A stretch of 64,000 nt of DNA from Petrolisthes cinctipes (Eukaryota; Arthropoda; Malacostraca; Decapoda; Porcellanidae), in contig JAWQEG010000710.1 in the NCBI GenBank assembly GCA_033782935.1, positions 1,302,001-1,366,000 on the forward strand, read 5' to 3'. Each line of letters starts with the position of its first letter. Positions within the stretch are counted from its first letter, which is position 1. The position numbers and the translations under genes are program-made. The notes under the pieces are model-generated. The model was not told where the DNA came from. It ran no database searches and was given only the letters and a program-made list of their open reading frames with translations. Below are positions 10,488 to 23,900 of the stretch, in pieces.

Positions 10488-13400
10488 GTAAATATCAACA
10501 GTCATTCATGGAGTGGTGGGTGTGTGGGTGTCATTACAGTGCTTGGACTGTAAATATCAACAGTCATTCTTGGGGTGATGGTTGTGTGGGTGTTATTACA
10601 GTGCTTTGACTGTAAATATCAACAGTCATTCAGAGGGTGGTGGGTGACATTAGAGTGCTTGGACTGTAAATATTAACAGTCATTAATGGGGTGTTGGGTG
10701 TGTGGATGTCATTACAGAGCTTGGACTGAAAATATCAACAGTCATTTATGGGGTGGTGGGTGTGTGGGTGTCATTACAGTGTTTGGACTATAAATATCAA
10801 CCATCATTTATGGGGTGGTGGGTGAGTGGGTTTTCATTACAGTGCTTGGACTATAAATATCAACAGTCATTCATAGGGTGGTGGGTGTGTATGTGTCATT
10901 ACAGTGCTTGGACTGTAAATATCAACAGTCATTTATGGGGTGGTGGGTGTGTGGATGTCATTACAGTGCTTGGACTGTAAATATCAACAGTCAATCATAG
11001 GGTGGTGGGTGTGTAGGTGTCATTACAATGCTTGGACTGTATATATCAACAGTCATTCATGGGGTGGTGGGTGTGTGGTTGTCATTATAGTGTTTTGATT
11101 GTAATTATCAACAGTCATTCATAGGGTGGTGGGTGTCATTACAGTGCTTGGACTGTAAATATCAACAGTCATTCATAGGGTGGTGGTTGTGTGGGTGTCC
11201 TTACAGTGCTTGGACTGTAAATATCAACTATAATTCATAGGGTGGTGGGTGTGGGGGTGTCATTAATGTGCTTGGACTGTAAATATCAATAGTCAATCAT
11301 GGGGTGGTGTGTGTGTGTGGGTGTCATTACAGTGCTTGGACTGTAAATATCAAGTCATTTATGGGGTGGTGGTTGTATGGGTGTCATGACAGTGATTTGA
11401 TTGTAAATATCAATAGTCATTCATAGGGTGGTAATTATCATTAGAGTGCTTGGACTGTAAATATCAACAGTCATTCATTGGGTTGTGGGTGTGTGGGTGT
11501 CATTACAGTGCTTAGACTGTAAATATCAACTATAATTCATGGGGTCGTGGGTGTTGGGGTGTCATTACAGTGCTTTTACTGTAAATATCAACTGTCATTC
11601 ATCGGGTGGTGGGTGGCATTACAGTGCTTGGACTGTATATATCAACAGTCATTCATAGGGTGATAGGTGTGTGGGTGTCATTACAGTGCTTGGACTGTAA
11701 ATATCAACAGTCAATCATGGGGTGGTGGGTGTGTGGGTGTCATTACAGTGCTTGGACTGTAAATATCAACAGTCATTCATGGAGTGGTGGGTGTGTGGGT
11801 GTCATTACAGTGCTTGGACTGTAAATATCAACAGTCATTCATGGGGTGGTGGGTGTGTGGGTGTCATTACAGTGTTTTGATTGTAATTATCAACAGTCAT
11901 TCAAAGGGTGGTGGGTATCATTAGAGTGCTCGGACTGGAAATATCTACAGTCATTCATGGGGTTGTGGGTGTGTGGGTGTCATTACAGTGCTTGGACTAT
12001 AAATATCAACAGTCATTTATAGGGTGGTGGGTGTTTGGGTGTCATTACATTGCTTGGACTGTAAATATCAACAGTCAATCATGGGGTGTTTGGTGTGTGG
12101 GTGTCATTACAGTTCTTGGACTGTAAATATCAATTATCATTCATTGGGTGGTGTGTGTGTGGGTGTCATTACAGTGCTTGGACTGTGAATATCAACAGTC
12201 ATTCATGGGGTGGTGAGTGTGTGGGTATTATTACAGTTTTTTGACTGTAAATATCAACAGTCATATTGAGGGTGGTGGGTGTCATTACAGTGCTTGGACT
12301 GTAAATATCAACAGTCAATCATGGGGTGGTGGGTGTGTGGGTGTCATTACAGTGCTTGGACTGTAAATATCAACAGTCATTCATGGAGTGGTGGGTGTGT
12401 GGGTGTCATTACAGTGCTTGGACTGTAAATATCAACAGTCATTCATGGGGTGGTGGGTGTGTGGGTGTCATTACAGTGTTTTGATTGTAATTATCAACAG
12501 TCATTCAAAGGGTGGTGGGTATCATTAGAGTGCTCGGACTGTAAATATCTACAGTCATTCATGGGGTTGTGGGTGTGTGGGTGTCATTACAGTGCTTGGA
12601 CTATAAATATCAACAGTCATTTATAGGGTGGTGGGTGTTTGGGTGTCATTACATTGCTTGGACTGTAAATATCAACAGTCAATCATGGGGTGTTTGGTGT
12701 GTGGGTGTCATTACAGTTCTTGGACTGTAAATATCAATTATCATTCATTGGGTGGTGTGTGTGTGGGTGTCATTACAGTGCTTGGACTGTGAATATCAAC
12801 AGTCATTCATGGGGTGGTGAGTGTGTGGGTATTATTACAGTTTTTTTACTGTAAATATCAACAGTCATATTGAGGGTGGTGGGTGTCATTAAAGTGCTTG
12901 GACTGTAAATATTAACAGTCATTCATGGGGTGGTGGGTGTGTGGATGTCATTACAGTGCTTAGACTATAATTATCAACCGTCATTTATGGGTTGGTGGGT
13001 GTGTGGGTGTCATTACAGTGCTTGGACTGTAAATATCAAACAAAATTCATTGGATGGTGGGTGTGGGGGTTTCATTACAGTGCTTTGACGGTAAATATCA
13101 ACAGTCAATCATGAGGTCGTGGGTGTGTGGGTGTCATTACAGTGCTTGGACTGTAAATATCAACAGTCATTCATGGGGTCGTGGGTGTATGGGTGTCACT
13201 ACAGTGTTTTGATTGTAAATATCAACAGTCATTCAAAGGGTGGTGGGTATCATTAGAGTGCTCGGACTGTAAATATCTACAGTCATTCATGGGGTTGTGG
13301 GTGTGTGGGTGTCATTACAGTGCTTGGAATATAAATATCAACAGTCATTTATGGGGTGGTTGTTGTGTGGGTATCATTACAGTACTTTGACTGTAAATAT

Positions 13401-13748
13401 TAACAGTCATTCAGAGGGTGGTGGGTGTCATTAGAGTGCTTGGACTGTAAATATCAACAGTTATTCATGGGGTGGTGGGTGTGTGGTTATCATGAAAGTG
13501 CTTGGACTGTAAATATCAACAGTCATTCATGGGTTGGTGAGTGTGTGGGTGTCATTGCAGTTCTTGGACTGTAAATATCAACCATCATTCATCTGGTGGT
13601 GTGTGTGTGGGTGTCATTACAGTGTTTGGTCTGTGAATATCAACAGTCATTCATAGGGTTGTGAGTGTGTGGGTATTATTTCAGTGCTTTGACTGTAAAT
13701 ATCACCAGTCATTCAGAGAATGGTGGGTGTCATTAGAGTGCTTGGATT
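10488..13748. repeat. Satellite higher-order block, copy 1 (3261 bp)
   Basis: This stretch is repeated directly next to itself as 13749 to about 16406. Markers line up at a constant offset of 3261 (CATTCTTGGGG at 10566 and 13827, for example) until the internal 604-bp duplication, after which the offset drops to 2658. Copy 1 thus has one extra 604-bp segment. Substitutions between copies are few, so the duplication is recent. Confidence 0.88.
11676..12883. repeat. 604-bp tandem duplication inside the satellite
   Basis: Two adjacent near-identical segments, 11676-12279 and 12280-12883, each of about ten units, including one TTTGATTG unit followed by a short unit. A few substitutions separate them (CTCGGACTGG against CTCGGACTGT, and TTTTTTGACT against TTTTTTTACT). 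This pair occurs only in copy 1 of the larger block, so it arose after that block duplicated, or one member was lost from copy 2. Confidence 0.88.
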
Positions 13749-16406
13749 GTAAATATCAACAGTCATTCATGGAGTGGTGGGTGTGTGGGTGTCATTACAG
13801 TGCTTGGACTGTAAATATCAACAGTCATTCTTGGGGTGATGGTTGTGTGGGTGTTATTACAGTGCTTTGACTGTAAATATCAACAGTCATTCAGAGGGTA
13901 GTGGGTGACATTAGAGTGCTTGGACTGTAAATATTAACAGTCATTAATGGGGTGTTGGGTGTGTGGATGTCATTACAGAGCTTGGACTGAAAATATCAAC
14001 AGTCATTTATGGGGTGGTGGGTGTGTGGGTGTCATTACAGTGTTTGGACTATAAATATCAACCATCATTTATGGGGTGGTGGGTGAGTGGGTTTTCATTA
14101 CAGTGCTTGGACTATAAATATCAACAGTCATTCATAGGGTGGTGGGTGTGTATGTGTCATTACAGTGCTTGGACTGTAAATATCAACAGTCATTTATGGG
14201 GTGGTGGGTGTGTGGATGTCATTACAGTGCTTGGACTGTAAATATCAACAGTCAATCATAGGGTGGTGGGTGTGTAGGTGTCATTACAATGCTTGGACTG
14301 TATATATCAACAGTCATTCATGGGGTGGTGGGTGTGTGGTTGTCATTATAGTGTTTTGATTGTAATTATCAACAGTCATTCATAGGGTGGTGGGTGTCAT
14401 TACAGTGCTTGGACTGTAAATATCAACAGTCATTCATAGGGTGGTGGTTGTGTGGGTGTCCTTACAGTGCTTGGACTGTAAATATCAACTATAATTCATA
14501 GGGTGGTGGGTGTGGGGGTGTCATTAATGTGCTTGGACTGTAAATATCAATAGTCAATCATGGGGTGGTGTGTGTGTGTGGGTGTCATTACAGTGCTTGG
14601 ACTGTAAATATCAAGTCATTTATGTGGTGGTGGTTGTATGGGTGTCATGACAGTGATTTGATTGTAAATATCAATAGTCATTCATAGGGTGGTAATTATC
14701 ATTAGAGTGCTTGGACTGTAAATATCAACAGTCATTCATTGGGTTGTGGGTGTGTGGGTGTCATTACAGTGCTTAGACTGTAAATATCAACTATAATTCA
14801 TGGGGTCGTGGGTGTTGGGGTGTCATTACAGTGCTTTTACTGTAAATATCAACTGTCATTCATCGGGTGGTGGGTGGCATTACAGTGCTTGGACTGTATA
14901 TATCAACAGTCATTCATAGGGTGATAGGTGTGTGGGTGTCATTACAGTGCTTGGACTGTAAATATCAACAGTCAATCATGGGGTGGTGGGTGTGTGGGTG
15001 TCATTACAGTGCTTGGACTGTAAATATCAACAGTCATTCATGGAGTGGTGGGTGTGTGGGTGTCATTACAGTGCTTGGACTGTAAATATCAACAGTCATT
15101 CATGGGGTGGTGGGTGTGTGGGTGTCATTACAGTGTTTTGATTGTAATTATCAACAGTCATTCAAAGGGTGGTGGGTATCATTAGAGTGCTCGGACTGTA
15201 AATATCTACAGTCATTCATGGGGTTGTGGGTGTGTGGGTGTCATTACAGTGCTTGGACTATAAATATCAACAGTCATTTATAGGGTGGTTGGTGTTTGGG
15301 TGTCATTACATTGCTTGGACTGTAAATATCAACAGTCAATCATGGGGTGTTTGGTGTGTGGGTGTCATTACAGTTCTTGGACTGTAAATATCAATTATTA
15401 TTCATTGGGTGGTGTGTGTGTGGGTGTCATTACAGTGCTTGGACTGTGAATATCAACAGTCATTCATGGGGTGGTGAGTGTGTGGGTATTATTACAGTTT
15501 TTTTTCTGTAAATATCAACAGTCATATTGAGGGTGGTGGGTGTCATTAAAGTACTAGGACTGTAAATATTAACAGTCATTCATGGGGTGGTGGGTGTGTG
15601 GATGTCATTACAGTGCTTAGACTATAATTATCAACCGTCATTTATGGGTTGGTGGGTGTGTGGGTGTCATTACAGTGCTTGGACTGTAAATATCAAACAA
15701 AATTCATTGGATGGTGGGTGTGGGGGTTTCATTACAGTGCTTTGACGGTAAATATCAACAGTCAATCATGAGGTCGTGGGTGTGTGGGTGTCATTACAGA
15801 GCTTGGACTGTAAATATCAACAGTCATTCATGGGGTCGTGGGTGTATGGGTGTCACTACAGTGTTTTGATTGTAAATATCAACAGTCATTCAAAGGGTGA
15901 TGGGTATCATTAGAGTGCTCGGACTGTAAATATCTACAGTCATTCATGGGGTTGTGGGTGTGTGGGTGTCATTACAGTGCTTGGAATATAAATATCAACA
16001 GTCATTTATGGTGTGGTTGTTGTGTGGGTATCATTACAGTACTTTGACTGTAAATATTAACAGTCATTCAGAGGGTGGTGGGTGTCATTAGAGTGCTTGG
16101 ACTGTAAATATCAACAGTTATTCATGGGGTGGTGGGTGTGTGGTTATCATGAAAGTGCTTGGACTGTAAATATCAACAGTCATTCATGGGTTGGTGAGTG
16201 TGTGGGTGTCATTGCAGTTCTTGGACTGTAAATATCAACCATCATTCATTTGGTGGTGTGTGTGTGGGTGTCATTACAGTGTTTGGTCTGTGAATATCAA
16301 CAGTCATTCATAGGGTTGTGAGTGTGTGGGTATTATTTCAGTGCTTTGACTGTAAATATCACCAGTCATTCAGAGAATGGTGGGTGTCATTAGAGTGCTT
16401 GGATTG
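13749..16406. repeat. Satellite higher-order block, copy 2 (about 2658 bp)
   Basis: Second copy of the block at 10488-13748, adjacent and in the same orientation, with only one version of the 604-bp segment. Homology fades just after 16406, where the next unit reads ATGGGGTGG instead of ATGGAGTGG. Confidence 0.85.
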
Positions 16407-16559
16407 TAAATATCAACAGTCATTCATGGGGTGGTGGGTGTGTGGATGTCATTACAGTGCTTGGACTGAAAACATCAACAGTCATTTATGGGGTGGTTTG
16501 TGTGTGGGTGTCTTTACAGTGCTTGGACTATAAATATCAATTATCATTTTTAGGGGTGG

Positions 16560-17349
16560 TGGGTAAGTGGGTGTCATTACAGTGCTTGGACTGTAAATAT
16601 CAACAGTCAATCATAGGGTGGTAGGTGTGTGGGTGTCATTACAGTGGTTTGATTGTAATTATCAACAGTCATTCATAGGGTGGTGGGTGTCATTACAGTG
16701 CTTAGACTGTAAATATCAACAGTCATTCATGGGTGGTGGTTGTGTGGGTGTCATTACAGTGTTTGGACTGTAAATATCAACAATAATTCATGGGGTGGTG
16801 GGTGTGGGGGTGTAATTACAGTGCTTGGACTGTAAATATCAACAGTCAATCATGGGGTGGTGGGTGTGTTAATATCATTACAGTGCTTGGACTGTAAATA
16901 TCAACAGTCATTCATGGGGTGGTGGGTGTACGGGTGTCATTATAGTGATTTGATTGTAAATATCAACAGTCATTTATAGGTTGGTGGGTATCATTAGAGT
17001 GCTTGGACTGTAAATATCAACAGTCATTCATAGGGTGATGAGAGTGTGGGTGTCATTACAGTGCTTGGACTGTAAATATCAACAGTCATTTATAGGGTGG
17101 TTGGTGTTTGGTGTCATTACATTGCTTGGACTGTAAATATCAACAGTCAATCATGGGGTGGTGGGTGTGTGAGTGTCAGTACAGTGCTTGGACTGTAAAT
17201 ATCAACAGTCATTCATAGCGTGGTAGGTGTGTGAGTGTTATTACAGAGCTTGGACTGTAAATATCAACAGTCATTCATGGAGTGGTGGGTGTGTGTGTGT
17301 CATTACAGTGCTTGGACTGTAAATATCAACAGTCATTCTTGGGGTGATG
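16560..17349. repeat. Satellite segment duplicated across the BEL insertion
   Basis: This segment matches about 27230-28000 at a constant offset of 10670 (GAGTGTCAGT at 17171 and 27841, and TGGGTGTGTT at 16861 and 27531). Taking out the BEL element and one target copy (9340 bp) leaves a spacing of 1330 bp, so the satellite already carried a 1.33-kb higher-order repeat here before the BEL element inserted. Confidence 0.8.
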
Positions 17350-17354
17350 GTTGT
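17350..17354. repeat. BEL target-site duplication, left copy (GTTGT)
   Basis: GTTGT directly before the LTR is repeated at 26690-26694 directly after the other LTR. The units on both sides join in register (GATG-GTTGT-GTGGG), matching uninterrupted copies of this unit such as that near 480. A 5-bp duplication is usual for BEL/Pao. Confidence 0.9.
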
Positions 17355-19008
17355 TATAACACCCACTCCGGGGTGTTAGGCTATGGGTATATCTTCTAGG
17401 TGGTACGCCAGGTTATTGACACGCATTCTCTTGTTGGTGCTTTACTTTGTGCATAGGCGAATGGTCCAACTGAAAAAGTTTCCCTAAATTAGCAAAATAT
17501 ATATTACATATTGCCGTACAAAAATCTTCCACTCGGTAATAACATACAACATACTGTGTAATATAATGCATCACATCAAATATACAGTTCATTATAATGC
17601 CACAACACCTGACTGATACGAAGTAAGTTGACTTTATTCTCATTGCGATGCTCTGCATACTGATACCTTGAAGAATTAATTTTATTCAATGAAAATAGTA
17701 TAGATTACAACATGTCACTACTGTAGTAATCTTATTGGAAATATGAAGCACTCGCACTGAATCCAGCCATTACCAGACAATATTATTTTTTTTTTATTAA
17801 TAGACACATGGAGCTCATTACATGAGTAATATACTCCCATCTTAAAGCAAAATATGTCCAAAATTGTACAGTACCACATTTATGGAAACAGTCATATTTA
17901 CTGGTACCGTTATCAATAAAAAATGCTACAAAAGGTACACACTAATATATGGTATCACAAAGTCATTTATAAAACATTACAAAAAAATACTAGAGTTGAA
18001 AAGTTAGTTACTAGCATGTTCTAAAATTTAGTAATTCTGTATTTATAAACATATTACTCAAATCTCTTATGATATACTGAACCTGTTGTCCATGTACTTA
18101 CAGTACATTGATACAGTCAAAAATAACACAGAAAACAATTATTATGCCCATGTACAGTCACAGCCAACAGTTCTGATACATAGGGGTATGACAAGTAAAC
18201 ACTTGACATCTTTCCTCAAGCTGGGAGTTGTATATTATACCTATAGACTACGAATTAGCTTTGTTTTCAGTAAATCATCACAATCTAATCAAAACAATGG
18301 TTGGATATCTATGAGAGTCGCCTCCACGGGTAACGAAACTTATTTCTGTGATTGTACATGATAAAAAATGGGCTTGGGGAGCCTTGATTGATGAGTTACT
18401 GCAACTGCTCTAGCAAACCAAATGTCAGAGGTTAACAGTCACTAAGAAAATTGTATCCATTAGTGGCGTTTTGTTAAGTAAATACTGACTGACAACACAT
18501 GACACTATGACAATAGGAAACACTCACCAAACTCTGGCGTTCTTACAGGTATGCAAGAAAATATCCACAGGTATGCAAGAAAATATCCACAGGTGTGCAC
18601 AGAAAATATCCACAGGTATACAAGAAAATATCCACAGGTGTGCACAGTCGGGATATCACTGACAGACTAACCCCGCCAGCCGGCTCCTTGCTCCTACCAG
18701 AGCTCGGCCTACCTCCCTGCTGTTTGCCACCAGAGCGCAGCACCTGGAGGTACTGGTTTGGTGGTCATAGTTTGGTCCTACCGCATATTTAATAATTAAG
18801 TCATAGTGACATTGACAATAATAATGGCACAATGAAAAAACAAATAAAAAGGTTAATGTAATAGTGATAAACAAATACACACAAACACCACCGCTGTACC
18901 GAACAGCAGCAGCAAACACACAACAAACTACCACAAATAAAACAATGCAAACGAGCTACAACCATCCATCACCAAATCACCAACCATCAGCAATCACCAG
19001 GTGTTACA
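17355..19008 (-). repeat. BEL 3' LTR
   Basis: LTR at the downstream end of the - strand element. On the - strand it starts TGTAACACCTGG and ends GGGTGTTATA, so the last dinucleotide is TA in place of the usual CA; both LTRs share this. A hairpin of TAACACCC and GGGTGTTA with a 6-nt loop lies at 17357-17378. A possible AATAAA polyadenylation signal on the - strand lies at about 17632-17637. A 22-bp tandem repeat lies at 18546-18648. A 91-codon open frame at 18086-18361 occurs in both LTRs but runs against the element and shows no known domain, so I do not call it a gene. Confidence 0.95.
18546..18648. repeat. 22-bp tandem repeat in the 3' LTR (about 4.5 copies)
   Basis: Four and a half copies of a 22-23 bp unit built on AAAATATCCACAGGT, alternating between CAGGTATGCAAG- and CAGGTGTGCACAG-type versions. 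The same array lies in the 5' LTR at 26227-26329. On the element's own strand it sits about 360-460 bp into the LTR, in the region likely to hold U3 control sequences; an enhancer-like role is inferred only. Confidence 0.92.
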
Positions 19009-19237
19009 TTCTGGCCCCAGTGCACATAATAGGGCGCTAACAACACAACAAAAAACACCTGGTTACATCACTTAATGTACAAAAATACCAACACATTCAA
19101 TAATTAGGTACACAAACATCCCTTTTGCACTAGATATTCCAGCGTACATTCACATTGAATGTAATCATAGCGAGTCTTCAGAGGCAGCGATCCGCCTACA
19201 CCTCCTCATCACATCCCAGTATTAAGTAGTGTCCCTT
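19009..19237 (-). other. BEL 3' untranslated region with weak polypurine tract
   Basis: Non-coding stretch between the pol stop and the 3' LTR. The polypurine tract that primes plus-strand DNA should touch the LTR; read on the - strand the bases there are CTGGGGCCAGAA, which is purine-rich but interrupted by CC. No env-like frame fits in this space. Confidence 0.6.
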
Positions 19238-20926
19238 TTAATCACACAGGTTTGTAGCGGCACCTTCCAATACACATATCTTGGTAATGGGTCTCGTGTA
19301 AGTCCCCTTTGCCGTACGGATGGTTACGGAACGCACTAATCCATCAGGGCTTGTGTATGTCTCAGTCACTAATCCAAGTGGCCATTGGTTCCTAGGATAG
19401 TTGTCTTGTTTTACTAGTATCAAGTCACCCTTCATGACATTGCGTTTTGGTTTCATCCACTTCTGGCGCTCCTGCAAGGTGGGAAGGTACTCTCGCAACC
19501 ATCTATGCCAAAAGATGTCTGCTAGGTACTGCACTTGCTTCCATCGACGACGATACATATCTCCGGTTTCAAATTTACCAGCTGGTAGAATCTGACCTGT
19601 CCCTAATCTCAGTATGTGATTAGGTGTTAACGGTCTGTCATCTCTTGGGTCATCAGATAGTTTAGTTATGGGCCTTCCATTTATTATACTTTCTACTACT
19701 GCTATGAGGGTTACCAACGATTCATCATCCAATGTTTGTTGCTTTATTACTCCTGCCAATACAGCCCTAACGGTACGGATCTGACGCTCCCAGACCCCAC
19801 CCATGTGGGAGGCTTCCGGTGGGTTAAACTTCCAGGTGATCTCTCTCTTTAATAGGTGCTCATGGATCTGATTTTGGTTCCAGTCTTTGATACTACGATG
19901 GAGTTCTCTTTGGGCCCCAACAAAGTTGGTACCATTGTCTGACCAGATTTCTTTGGGCTCACCTCGCCTGGCAATAAACCTTTCCAGGGCATTTATAAAG
20001 CTGTCAGTGTCTAGGGTGTATGACACTTCAATATGTACGGCTCGAATGGAAAGGCACGTAAAAATACAGCCGTATCTCTTAACTTTAGACCGTGCTCTCT
20101 TTACCATGAACGGACCAAAATAATCTACCCCTACCCTGGTAAATGGTGGTTCATATGGGGTAACTCTAGATGCTGGTAAGTCTGCCATCTGCTGGACTTC
20201 CGTTTTTCCCCTCAACTTCTTACAGGTAATGCACTGGTGCACTGTTTTCTTGACTAGCTTCCTTCCTTTGAGAATCCAGTAGAGTCTTCTGCTCTCTGCC
20301 AGCACACGTTCTACTCCAGCGTGACCAAGTTTTTTGTGCAAATCTTCTATTATGAGTTTAGCTGCTGGGTGTTCATGTGGAACAATGAGTTGGTGCTTGG
20401 TGTAATTTTCTTCATTTAAATTATTCAACCTTCCTCCGACCAACAACAGTCCAGTAGTAGATTTCTTAGGGCTCAGCTTCTCAAGACCGGTCATTTTGTC
20501 TTGCAAAAATACTGTCTGAGCATGCCTAACAATTGCTTCCTCGGCAGTTTTCATTTCTCTTGGTGATATTGGGCCTTTCGGATAGGATTGTTTACGTAGC
20601 ATTTCTCGTACTCTTAGAAGCCAAGCCGTAGCCTTTTTTAAGCCATGCCAGGAAGAATAATAATTCAAAAGTCTTCCCAAATGGTCTTCATCTGTCCTTG
20701 TAGTATACACTAATGGAGATTTCTTCACTTCAGCCATCTCCTCTAGCTTGGCACAGTTAAATGAAGGCTGCCTTGGCCACTTAGATCTTTCCAAGTACAG
20801 GAAAGCAGGTCCTTTACACCATCGGTGTTCAGTAATAAGTTCGTCCGCTGTCATTCCTCTAGAAGCAATGTCCCCGGTGTTCTCTGCGGTGGGTACATAC
20901 CTCCATTGGCTTGATATTGTGTGTTC
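19238..20926 (-). pseudogene. BEL Pol, C-terminal part: RNase H end, integrase and C-terminal domain
   Basis: Continues in the same frame as the upstream Pol after a TAA at 20927-20929, and ends at the natural stop at 19238. A histidine/cysteine zinc-binding region (HKKLGHAG ... CITC) lies near 20220-20360. The integrase core follows, with its three acidic residues in GVDYFGP near 20115-20140, SDNGTNFVGA near 19917-19946 and WERQIRTVRAV near 19762-19795. Integrase inserts the DNA copy into the genome. The last 90 or so residues match the conserved domain found after integrase in BEL elements (WHRWLREYLP, then GDLILVKQDN and NQWPLG). The first ATG after the stop is at 20854, but this part is normally made as one Gag-Pol polyprotein, so that start has no special meaning. 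The integrase motifs are intact. Confidence 0.93.
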
Positions 20927-23900
20927 TTAAATCTTTGCCACTCTATTGGCTACATAAGTTTGGAATCTTTTTTCTGGACTCTGTAGATACCACAACACTA
21001 TCGTACTGTCTGTCCAATAGATAGATTGCTCTAGTGGCATTTGTAACTCTTCTTGCAAGAGTTTGTCAAGTCTCACAGCCTCTAGTGCTCCAGCTAGTTC
21101 GAGACGTGGTATGGTGGAACCCTTTAAAGGTGCGAGCCTAGACTTTGCCAGGAGAATATCTACAGACACAGTATCATCTACTTTGTCAGTCCGCAAGTAA
21201 GCAACGGCGCCATATCCATATTCCGATGCATCACAAAAGTAGTGCAGTTGAAGGGTTTTCACAAGGTTTTCATCAGGTATAACACATCTGGGTACATTGA
21301 ACTCCTTAATGACAGGCAGGTCGTTCAGCCACCGGCCCCATTGTTCCTCCATCTCTCTGGGCAAACCTTCATCCCATCCTTTTTCTTCTTTACACAGTTG
21401 TTGAAATAGTCTTCTAGCTGATAATACAAATGGGCTTACAAGTCCTAAAGGATCATAGACTGAGCTCAATGCGCTCAAAACTCCTCTTTTGGTTCTCGGG
21501 TGGTTTCTTATCTGAACATCTATTCCAAGGTGATCAGATGCAATGTTCCACAACATGCCCAGTGCACGCTCTGTCGGTAATTCGTTTACGTCGATGTCTA
21601 GAGTAGCGAAGGATCTTCCCCACTCCCCTTTTGGTATGCTGTTCATCAACTCTGGCGAGTTTGAAACAAATTTGGTTATATGAAAACCTCTCAATGACAA
21701 AAGCTGTGTCACTTGATGTACAAGGGGTACTGCAATTCCTATGGTATTGACAGCTTTCAAACAGTCATCCACATAAAAGTTGTATAGCACAGTGTTAAGT
21801 ACAATTTCAGGGTATATTTCTTTGAAGTCTTTAGTCACCTGTTGAAGTGCATAATTTGCACAGCTAGGACTCCACACTCCACCAAATAAATGAGAAGTCA
21901 TCCGGTAAGTTGACAATGATTTTCTGGTATCATCATCTTTAAACCACAGGAAACGTAGCACATCCCTGTCATCTGGGGTAACTCTAATTTGGTGAAACAT
22001 GGCTTCTATATCAGCCATGAATGCAATGGCTCCTTCCCTGAATCGTAATAGGACCCCTACTAACTTGTTGGCGAGATCCGGTCCTTGGCACACATGGTCA
22101 TTTAATGAAAACCTTCCAAACTTGGCAGCACAATCAAAAACTATCCTGGTTTTGTCGGGTTTCTTTGGATTGTGAACAGGATGGTGTGGCAAATACCAAA
22201 CCTTGCCATCAGCTCTCTTTAGGTCTTCAGGTGAAACTTCTTCAGCATAACCCTCTTTGACAAGTTTATGTATCTCCTCTGTGTACTTTTCTCCAAGATG
22301 TCTGTCTTTGTTTAACCATTTACCGAGTATCTGTAACCGCCTTTCTGCCATACTGCGGTTATCAGGCAGGTAAGGTCCTTCGGTCTTGAATGGAATAGGC
22401 AATGTGTAGTGATTTTCTACTACTCTTTTTCCATTATTCCAGGTTTCCAGGGTTTTCAAATCACTTTGAGACATTCCGGGTACTTCTGAGTTCACTCCTT
22501 CAAGCTCCCATAACTTACTAAGGTCTCTTTCTAAAGCAGACACATTACGCACAAAGTGCGAAGTTTTGATGTTAGATTTGAAGGGGTCAATGGGACCATT
22601 GATTACCCATCCGAGTGGTGTATGAACAGCAAAGGGTTCACCAGGGCGTCCCTTCTTCACTTCCCCAGGCATCAGCAGGTCTGCACAGTCTTGTCCTATG
22701 AGTAAGTGAACTTGATCTACGTCTAGCTCAGGCAATTCCAATTGCTTTAGATGTTGCCACTTCAGAAGTTCTACACGACTGGACAAACCCGAGAGATCTA
22801 TATTTAACGTTGGTCTGACAGTCACTTCCGATATGCAACAGGGCTCTTGAGAATCATAAATATCAGACACAAAGAGAGTTATCACATTGGACTCTACTGG
22901 CATCCGAGTTTGAGCAATAGTAGTGAGTTCCATATGGCGGATTACCCCTCTGGCTCCTAACTTGTGACACAACTCCTCTGTGCAGTAAGTTGCATTAGTA
23001 CCTGGGTCTAACATAGCATAGGTGTCGATGATTGCATTTGTATCTATGCATCTTACTCTTGCTGGAACTATGGGTAACGCCAACTTTCCGCCCTGACTGC
23101 TGGCGTAATTGCTCACTCTTTGACTTTCAGGAGCATTTTCAGGTGGTGTAAAGGTGACTCGAGGTGCGTGCGTCACAGTAGGTACCGATGGCGGTGGAGT
23201 AGTACCTTCATCTGTTCTTTGGTTAGGAAAGTGCAGATATGTGTTGTGCTTGAGCCCACAGCCTGCCACAGCACAAACATAATTCCTAGCACAGGTCTTG
23301 CCAGTATGTCCATGTGCAAAACAATTTAGGCATAAACCTTTAGTCATCACAAAGTCTCTGCGGTCCTTGATCTTCATCGCTTTAAACTGTGTACATCTGG
23401 TTAAGTAGTGCCCTTGGCCACAACAGGGACACTTTCCAGCTGTTTGTTTTTTATTTTCAGTCACTGCTGTTAACTTGTCCTCCGTTATAGATGCCTTTGC
23501 GGTGAAGCTCCCGACTTGTCTCTTCTGGTATTTGCTTTGAGGATTCTTTCCCTTGTCATTTTGTCCTTTGTTGACCAATGTTCCAAATACAGGATCTGAT
23601 GCCTCATCAGCAGCATCACTGATAAACTTGACAAGTTCTACTATCTCCACCCCTCTCTTATACTTAGAACGTATTTCATGATTGGCCTTAATCCACCTTG
23701 TTTTAAGATAATAGGGTAACTTTTCTACAATTGCCAGCATGTCACCATTTCCCAGCCAACTGAGAGAGTTCATTGCCTTAAGGGATTCAATACAGCAATG
23801 TATTTCGTCAGCATAATCTCTAAGATCAGCAGCTGTTTTGACTTCAGGTCTATTGACAACCTTCTTCACCCATTTACATGTGATGTTATAAGGGTTTCCA

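Larger units (their letters stand above)
10331..17354. repeat. 62-bp satellite array, block 2
   Basis: About 7 kb of the same satellite, made largely of recent segmental duplications described in separate entries. Units differ by substitutions (TTTGATTGTAATTATC against TTGGACTGTAAATATC) and by the 8-bp deletion that gives 54-bp units. No non-satellite insertion is visible in this block. It ends with the target duplication of the BEL element at 17350-17354. Confidence 0.97.

Noticed and set aside
18086..18361. 91-codon open frame present in both BEL LTRs
   Set aside because: It runs antisense to the element and has no recognisable domain. It is the same in both LTRs only because LTRs are copies of each other.
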